Source: a virus. Taken from it: 33,077 bases of DNA. The notes under the pieces were generated by a model. The model saw only the letters and a program-made list of their open reading frames with translations, searched no databases and had not been told where the DNA came from. The stretch covers positions 1 through 33,077 of the IMG/VR virus record IMGVR_UViG_3300041955_000271. One strand, 5' to 3'. The translations under genes and the position numbers were made by a program. Positions 29,460 to 33,077 of this stretch are shown piece by piece; the stretch's first letter is position 1; each line of letters opens with the position of its first letter.

Positions 29460-29725
29460 GGGAAGTCCTCGGGGTCTAGCTTTTCGCCCGGCGCAAGGGA
29501 TGCCTCTGCCCCGGTGCGCGTCAGTCTGAAAACCGAATAGCTCGCTCTCAGTTTTGTTTCTTCCGCGAGCCCCTTTGACACAAGTCCGCGCCAGATTCGC
29601 CCGGCGAGGTAATCCGGATCGCAGTGATAGCGGTTGCGGTAGGATATTCTGTTGCCATGAAGCCCTAGCGCATGTCGCGCTAAGGCGAGTTCTTCGGGGT
29701 ACAAGGTGGGCGCGGCCTGGGTCAT
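29456..29725 (-). CDS. Conserved phage hypothetical protein (winged-helix-like)
   Basis: An 89-residue protein with 4-nt overlaps on both sides. Conserved-looking parts are LALARHALGLHGNRISYRN, then WRGLVSKGLAEE, YSVFRLTRTGAEAS and GEKLDPEDFP. Helix-turn-helix-like spacing with a beta wing is possible. The family is frequent in phages as a small early protein of unknown role. It is part of the reverse operon. Confidence 0.6.
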   Translation of the reverse strand: MTQAAPTLYPEELALARHALGLHGNRISYRNRYHCDPDYLAGRIWRGLVSKGLAEETKLRASYSVFRLTRTGAEASLAPGEKLDPEDFP

Positions 29726-29901
29726 TCTTCGTCTCCTTCGTCTGTCGCCCCTGTCTCGCCCCGCCCGTTACAGTCCTGGCATTTGAGGGCGACCCACCCT
29801 CTTGCGTCGTCGGGAACAGGGCCTGGGGTTTCTCGCGTCCCGCGCATCCGCTTCCCTATCTCGCCCGAGCCGTTGCAGCGCTGGCACGGTTCGTCGGCCA
29901 T
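29722..29901 (-). CDS. DnaJ-type zinc-finger micro-protein
   Basis: A 59-residue protein from ATG 29901, which overlaps the previous stop (TGATG); a longer frame from 29931 is less likely. It holds two CxxCxGxG motifs, CQRCNGSGEIG near the start and CQDCNGRGETG near the end, separated by a charged loop. Such motifs bind zinc in DnaJ, but here the J and substrate domains are absent. Single small proteins of this kind are known in phages; the role is unknown. Its place among recombination genes is the only context. Confidence 0.65.
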   Translation of the reverse strand: MADEPCQRCNGSGEIGKRMRGTRETPGPVPDDARGWVALKCQDCNGRGETGATDEGDEE

Positions 29902-30278
29902 CAAACAAGCTCCTTCTCGATCGCCAGCCATTCCGGCATGGTCACGGTGATTTCACAGCCCAAGGGCTCGTCGGTCGTTTCGCATTGCGATAGGGGAAGC
30001 TTCGATGCCTCGGCTATGGCGATATCTATAGCGCGGTCGAGATCGCCTTCATTTAAGACTATGTTTTGAGACATTCCCGCGAAAACGCCGCCCTTCTCGA
30101 TAGAGTCAAGGTCGCGCGCCCGGAGGAAACGATAGCGGGCGGCGTCAGCGTCGCGCGCGGCCATGTCGAACGCATAGGCAACGCGAAGCATGTCCTTAAC
30201 GTCTCCGATACATTGCGGGAGGCCAAGCGCAATGGCGGCTTGAGTGGCTGCCTCGCTCGGTTCGGGTAGTGGCTTCAT
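29901..30278 (-). CDS. Hypothetical early protein
   Basis: A 125-residue protein from ATG 30278, which overlaps the RecT stop (TAATG); the longer frame to 30362 is less likely. It reads helical in the first two-thirds (VKDMLRVAYAFDMAARDADA, then YRFLRARDLDSIEKGG) and ends with ITVTMPEWLAIEKELV. I recognise no family. It is the gene after RecT in the reverse operon, so it may share the recombination context. Confidence 0.55.
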   Translation of the reverse strand: MKPLPEPSEAATQAAIALGLPQCIGDVKDMLRVAYAFDMAARDADAARYRFLRARDLDSIEKGGVFAGMSQNIVLNEGDLDRAIDIAIAEASKLPLSQCETTDEPLGCEITVTMPEWLAIEKELV

Positions 30279-31660
30279 TAAACCGCCCCTCCGTCTGCCT
30301 TCTTCGCGACGGCGATAAGCTGCCGCATAACCGGGTTGATGAGGTCGAGGTCTTTCACACAAAGCCCGTTATACCAACGGTCCAGACCGTCTACCGCCTT
30401 GCGGCCATTCTTGGCGTGGGCGGTGCCTTCCTCGATGAGCGCCTTTAGGGCAGGGTTTGGGGCCTCTCTCGCGGCGGCCTCGGCCTGATATTTTGCCATG
30501 AGTTCGTCGGTGAGAAGCAACCCCCCTTCATCGGGGTTCGGCGGCGCGCGCTTCGCCGCGATGGCTTGCTCCTGGGCGAGGTTCGTAAAGTTTTCCTCGG
30601 CCGCGATCGCGCGTTGCTGCGCCTCGACGGCGGCGAGCGCGGCTTCTTCCTCGGCCTCGCGGCGCTCTTCTTCGCGCTTTGCTTTCTCGGCTTTGCGCTT
30701 CTGTTCGGCAATCACAGCGTCGACGCGGGCGGTTTCCTCGGCGCGCATCTTCGCGAAGGCGATGGCGCGTTCCTTGGCGTCCATTTCTTCCGCGAATTCC
30801 TCGGGCGGCTTCGCGGCGGCGGTTTGTCGCTTTTTCTCCATAACGCCGGCCGCGCGCTTTTCCGCGTCCTCGGCTGCGTGAGTCTTCTCCAACTTCGCGA
30901 GCTCGTCCTGGAAGCTCTCGGGCTCGGGCTTGTAATCCTGATTCGGGGCGCCGTCCGTATCGGGGCCAAGCCCGTGGATATTGGCGCCGGCGCGAGCGAT
31001 CTTCGCCGGCTCGTCCTGCGGAATCGCAGGCGGTTCCTTGCGCGTCACGTCCTTCGCGCGCGTCGCCTTCATGTTGTCCGTGAGGTCTTCCAACTCGTCC
31101 GGGGAATAGACGCCCAGCATTATGTCGGCGGCGTGCAACCGGCCCCACTCGCGCGAGCCGCGATACGCGAGCATGTTGCGCGGATTTTTCCGCCACTGCT
31201 CGTTATCGGTTTTCCACTGCCCGACCGTCCCGTTGATGGCGCGGGGCTCGCTCTCGCTGGGGATGACGCCAGAAACCACGATCCCGAAAGCGTCGCCGGT
31301 CTCGTCGTTCCAATCGAAGCGGAGGCGCACGCCCAACTTGGCGGCGATAATCGCGGCAATGAGCTTGCCCTCGTAGCAAATCTTCCCCCGCACAACCGAG
31401 ACACACTGCGCCACGGCGAACGGGTCGGCGTTCCACCGCGCCGCTTGATTGACCACAAGAAAGCAGTTCCCGAGAACCGCGTCGAAATCGAGTTTCTGCT
31501 TGTCCTTGATGGTGAGAGAGTCTGGTATAAGACTTGAGCAAGCCATGACTTTGGCAATGCGCATAAAATGTTCAAATTTCGCGGTGTCGAGGACTGCAAC
31601 CGGGTCGTAAACTTGGATGTGGGCGCGCGGTGCGGGCGGTTGGGTTACGATGGCGTTCAT
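30278..31660 (-). CDS. recT: RecT-family single-strand annealing protein with long C-terminal tail
   Basis: A 460-residue protein from ATG 31660, chosen because it overlaps the upstream stop (ATGA); the frame is open further to 31780 without support. Residues about 28-190 carry RecT signatures: FEHFMRIAKVMACSSLIPDS, CFLVVNQAARWNADPFAVAQ, RGKICYEGKLIAAIIAAKLG, TGDAFGIVVSG and GSREWGRLHAADIMLGVY. RecT anneals complementary strands during phage recombination. After 200 the tail is unusually long: a disordered part, a Glu/Lys/Ala-rich coiled coil at about 288-372, and a C-terminal helical piece with GLDRWYNGL and NPVMRQLIAVAKKAD. Usual RecT proteins are near 270-330 residues. No exonuclease partner is seen in the window. 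Confidence 0.88.
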   Translation of the reverse strand: MNAIVTQPPAPRAHIQVYDPVAVLDTAKFEHFMRIAKVMACSSLIPDSLTIKDKQKLDFDAVLGNCFLVVNQAARWNADPFAVAQCVSVVRGKICYEGKLIAAIIAAKLGVRLRFDWNDETGDAFGIVVSGVIPSESEPRAINGTVGQWKTDNEQWRKNPRNMLAYRGSREWGRLHAADIMLGVYSPDELEDLTDNMKATRAKDVTRKEPPAIPQDEPAKIARAGANIHGLGPDTDGAPNQDYKPEPESFQDELAKLEKTHAAEDAEKRAAGVMEKKRQTAAAKPPEEFAEEMDAKERAIAFAKMRAEETARVDAVIAEQKRKAEKAKREEERREAEEEAALAAVEAQQRAIAAEENFTNLAQEQAIAAKRAPPNPDEGGLLLTDELMAKYQAEAAAREAPNPALKALIEEGTAHAKNGRKAVDGLDRWYNGLCVKDLDLINPVMRQLIAVAKKADGGAV

Positions 31661-32640
31661 GCTTCGACCTTTCTGACTCCGGGAACGGTGATCCCTGCGG
31701 CGCCGGCGCGCTTGGCGAGGGTGGCGATTGTCTTCACGAGCTCGTCTGCCACTTCGTCTTGCGTGGCGAAAAACGCGCAAGCGGCTGGCAAATCGTCAAC
31801 TTCGTAAGTCGTGACCTTGCGGGCCTTGTGGGTGACTCGGACCGTTCCGACCGTGGCGGGGGCGGCCTTCGTCTCCTGGAACGGCTCGGGGGCGGGCGGC
31901 GGCGCGTTGAACACAACGGCCTCGTGCGCTGCTGATGCTTGCGCCTTCTCGTGCTCGATGCGGGCCAGACGGTTCGCCTCGTATGCGGCCTGCTCGCGGC
32001 GCTTGTTCTCGGCTCTGAGCCAATCCAAACCGATGGCGCGGATTTTCACTTTCAGCGCGGCGGCTTTGTCTCGCACTGGCCCGAACCATCGGGCGTCGAT
32101 CTGCCGGCAAGTCTCAAGATGCGGGGCCTTTTCCTCCTTGTGCAGCGCCGTCGCTTTGTTTTCGAGTCGGCCGAATTCGAGCGCGTAATTCTCGCACTTG
32201 TCGGCCTCGGCCTGCGTCACTGGCTTGCGATCGGGTAGCGTTTCCAGCCATTCGACGACGGCCTTCGCGTGAGCCTCGATCTCGGCGAGCAGCGCGGCGT
32301 CGGGTGTCGCGGGCTGCTCGTCCTCGGGCGGGTTGTTGTGGCCCTGGATGGCGATGGTTGCGACTTGTTCCGGCCAGGGCTCGCCGCGCTGCTTGGCGAG
32401 GTAGACGTCGCGGGTGATCGGCGAGCGGCAAACGAATCCGAAAAGCCCGTCGATTTCGTCAAGGTGGCGCGGCGTATATCCGCTCGTCACCTGGCAAACG
32501 TATTCGCCATCCTCGCGCCATATCGCGACGGCGCGCTTGTTGCTGTCGCGGTAGAAGCCGCAATGCGGCGTTCCCGGAGTCGTCTCGGGGCGGTCGCCTC
32601 GTATTGAGGCTTTCCAAAAATCATAATCCGTCTGGCTCAT
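31657..32640 (-). CDS. Coiled-coil protein upstream of RecT
   Basis: A 327-residue protein from ATG 32640, which overlaps the preceding stop (ATGA). The first 80 residues form a separate region (MSQTDYDFWKASIRGDRPET; CGFYRDSNKRAVAIWREDGE). The middle is helical with LEEIEAHAKAV-like and FGRLENKATALHKEEKAPHL segments and a KIRAIGLDWLRAENKRREQA coil, and the end has a conserved-looking patch with VTTYEVDDLPAACAFFAT. Proteins like it often precede recT in phages and may help the recombinase, but no activity is known. Four-nt overlap with recT supports shared expression. Confidence 0.6.
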   Translation of the reverse strand: MSQTDYDFWKASIRGDRPETTPGTPHCGFYRDSNKRAVAIWREDGEYVCQVTSGYTPRHLDEIDGLFGFVCRSPITRDVYLAKQRGEPWPEQVATIAIQGHNNPPEDEQPATPDAALLAEIEAHAKAVVEWLETLPDRKPVTQAEADKCENYALEFGRLENKATALHKEEKAPHLETCRQIDARWFGPVRDKAAALKVKIRAIGLDWLRAENKRREQAAYEANRLARIEHEKAQASAAHEAVVFNAPPPAPEPFQETKAAPATVGTVRVTHKARKVTTYEVDDLPAACAFFATQDEVADELVKTIATLAKRAGAAGITVPGVRKVEA

Positions 32641-32858
32641 GCCGCTACTTCCTCTAATTCGTTGGCGAAGGCCGCGCCAAGCCATCCGTCATCTGCGCGG
32701 ACGTAAAACGCGGTCGTGGCGCGCTCGCCCCTCGGCATGTCGTAGGCGCGCTCGATGGTCACGACCTGCCCATCATGGCGGCCGTAGTCGTCGAAGCTCC
32801 CGGCGAGCGCTGGCGTGAGGCGGAATAGGCGGCGTTCGCCTTCGTAGGGCTCGCTCAT
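32637..32858 (-). CDS. Small hypothetical early protein
   Basis: A 73-residue protein from ATG 32858, overlapping the preceding micro-gene stop (ATGA). It reads as mixed beta: RRLFRLTPALAGSFDDY, then GQVVTIERAYDMPRGE and FYVRADDGWLGAAFANELEE. The pattern is like a small SH3-type or ssDNA-associated fold, but I cannot name it. It belongs to the reverse early operon. Confidence 0.55.
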   Translation of the reverse strand: MSEPYEGERRLFRLTPALAGSFDDYGRHDGQVVTIERAYDMPRGERATTAFYVRADDGWLGAAFANELEEVAA

Positions 32859-32980
32859 GGCGTGAACCCTCCAAATGAGAACAGGATCGCGCACGCCATG
32901 ACGGCGCCGCTGATGAAAGCCATCGCGATGATGGCGACGCCATCGGCGAGCGTGGCGAGATATGGGGGTGATGGTTGCAT
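32855..32980 (-). CDS. Micro-protein with one membrane helix, first complete gene of the reverse operon
   Basis: A 41-residue protein from ATG 32980 with GAAGGAG seven bases upstream, ending by ATGA overlap with the next gene. Residues about 13-37 (DGVAIIAMAFISGAVMACAI, then LFSFGG) form a membrane helix. Single-span early micro-proteins can act on the host membrane or exclusion. Function unknown, but start, overlap and ribosome site are good. Confidence 0.55.
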   Translation of the reverse strand: MQPSPPYLATLADGVAIIAMAFISGAVMACAILFSFGGFTP

Positions 32981-33004
32981 GGCGGGGCTCCTTCGGGGTT
33001 GGAT

Positions 33005-33031
33005 GGCGCGCTTCGCGCGCGCCGGTTTTTT
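33005..33031 (+). terminator. Forward-facing terminator between reverse genes
   Basis: GGCGCGC (33005-33011) pairs with GCGCGCC (33017-33023) around TTCGC, followed by GG and six T residues (33026-33031). It faces forward, while both neighbouring genes read in reverse, so it would stop antisense transcripts coming from the left. Its strand relative to nearby genes is odd. Confidence 0.6.
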
Positions 33032-33077
33032 CTAACTGTCGCCGCAGCCGTAGCCGTAGCCGTAGCCGTAGCCGTAG
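33032..33077 (-). CDS. C-terminal end of a gene with Tyr-Gly repeats (cut by window edge)
   Basis: Read leftwards from the window edge, the frame gives five Tyr-Gly pairs, then CGDS and a stop at 33034-33032. Only about 15 residues are visible, so the gene's identity is unknown. Tyr-Gly tails occur in some small structural or secreted proteins. The frame could be chance, because the repeat is short. Confidence 0.4.
   Translation of the reverse strand, partial: YGYGYGYGYGCGDS
33041..33077 (+). repeat. Tandem hexanucleotide repeat GCCGTA
   Basis: Five perfect GCCGTA units at 33047-33076, preceded by one degenerate unit (GCCGCA, 33041-33046). The array runs into the window edge, so its length is unknown. 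It encodes the Tyr-Gly tail on the reverse strand. Such short tandem repeats can change copy number by slippage. Confidence 0.85.

Noticed and set aside
30566-31537. Forward frame of 323 codons over RecT
   Set aside because: It mirrors the RecT gene, whose conserved blocks are clear on the reverse strand.
33041-33077. Possible start of a CRISPR array
   Set aside because: The unit is only 6 bases with no spacers. It is a simple tandem repeat.

Overview
The window is almost the whole late half, plus the integration/recombination arm, of a temperate tailed phage with a podovirus-like (short-tailed) virion. The DNA is GC-rich throughout, and genes are packed with 1-4 nt start/stop overlaps (ATGA, GTGA, TGATG, TAATG). 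The host is probably an alphaproteobacterium of the Hyphomicrobiales (Rhizobiales) type. The pointers are an Omp25/Omp31-style outer-membrane barrel, the style of the small conserved phage proteins, and the codon bias; none of these fixes a genus.

Layout, left to right. (1) 1-1146, forward: the end of a replication gene cut by the window edge, a possible helicase-loader-type protein and a small Cys-rich protein. (2) 1147-2400: a non-coding leader with a -10-like box and hairpins, a doubtful small ORF, and a NusG/RfaH-like protein (NGN plus KOW domains), followed by a direct-repeat/hairpin element. (3) 2400-14026, forward: KTSC protein, two micro-genes, small and large terminase, two small proteins, portal, two Sec-secreted proteins, a zinc-finger-like protein, a scaffold candidate, major capsid protein, a beta-module protein, a terminator, and head-tail adaptor genes. 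(4) 14023-22433: a large tail-hub protein, a GNAT-like protein, an S74-domain protein and two large internal (ejection) proteins, one with a lytic transglycosylase domain. (5) 22321-26908: an antisense two-helix membrane protein, a tail fibre, a fibre-like protein with a signal peptide, a small secreted protein, and an outer-membrane beta-barrel gene followed by a strong terminator. (6) 26929-28030: endolysin and three small membrane proteins (lysis cassette). (7) 28031-28167: inverted repeats and terminators, a candidate attP region. (8) 28168-33077, reverse: tyrosine integrase and a translationally coupled early operon containing a RecT annealing protein.

How it fits together: the NusG-like protein is encoded just before the terminase/structural block. 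It may act as the late-gene antiterminator in place of a classic Q protein. Terminase, portal, scaffold and capsid build and fill the head. The adaptor, hub and fibres form a short tail, and the internal proteins open the envelope during DNA ejection. The lysis cassette releases progeny. The lysis genes point toward the integrase with a repeat-rich spacer between them. That is the order expected for a free, circularised or virion-form phage genome, not for an integrated prophage, in which the two modules would lie at opposite ends.

The least ordinary content is a set of envelope-directed genes inside the late region: five products with Sec signal peptides, one of them an Omp25-like barrel. 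Repressor, excision control and the main replication genes are not seen here and presumably lie beyond the window edges. All functional calls are from reading the sequence by eye; no database search was run.
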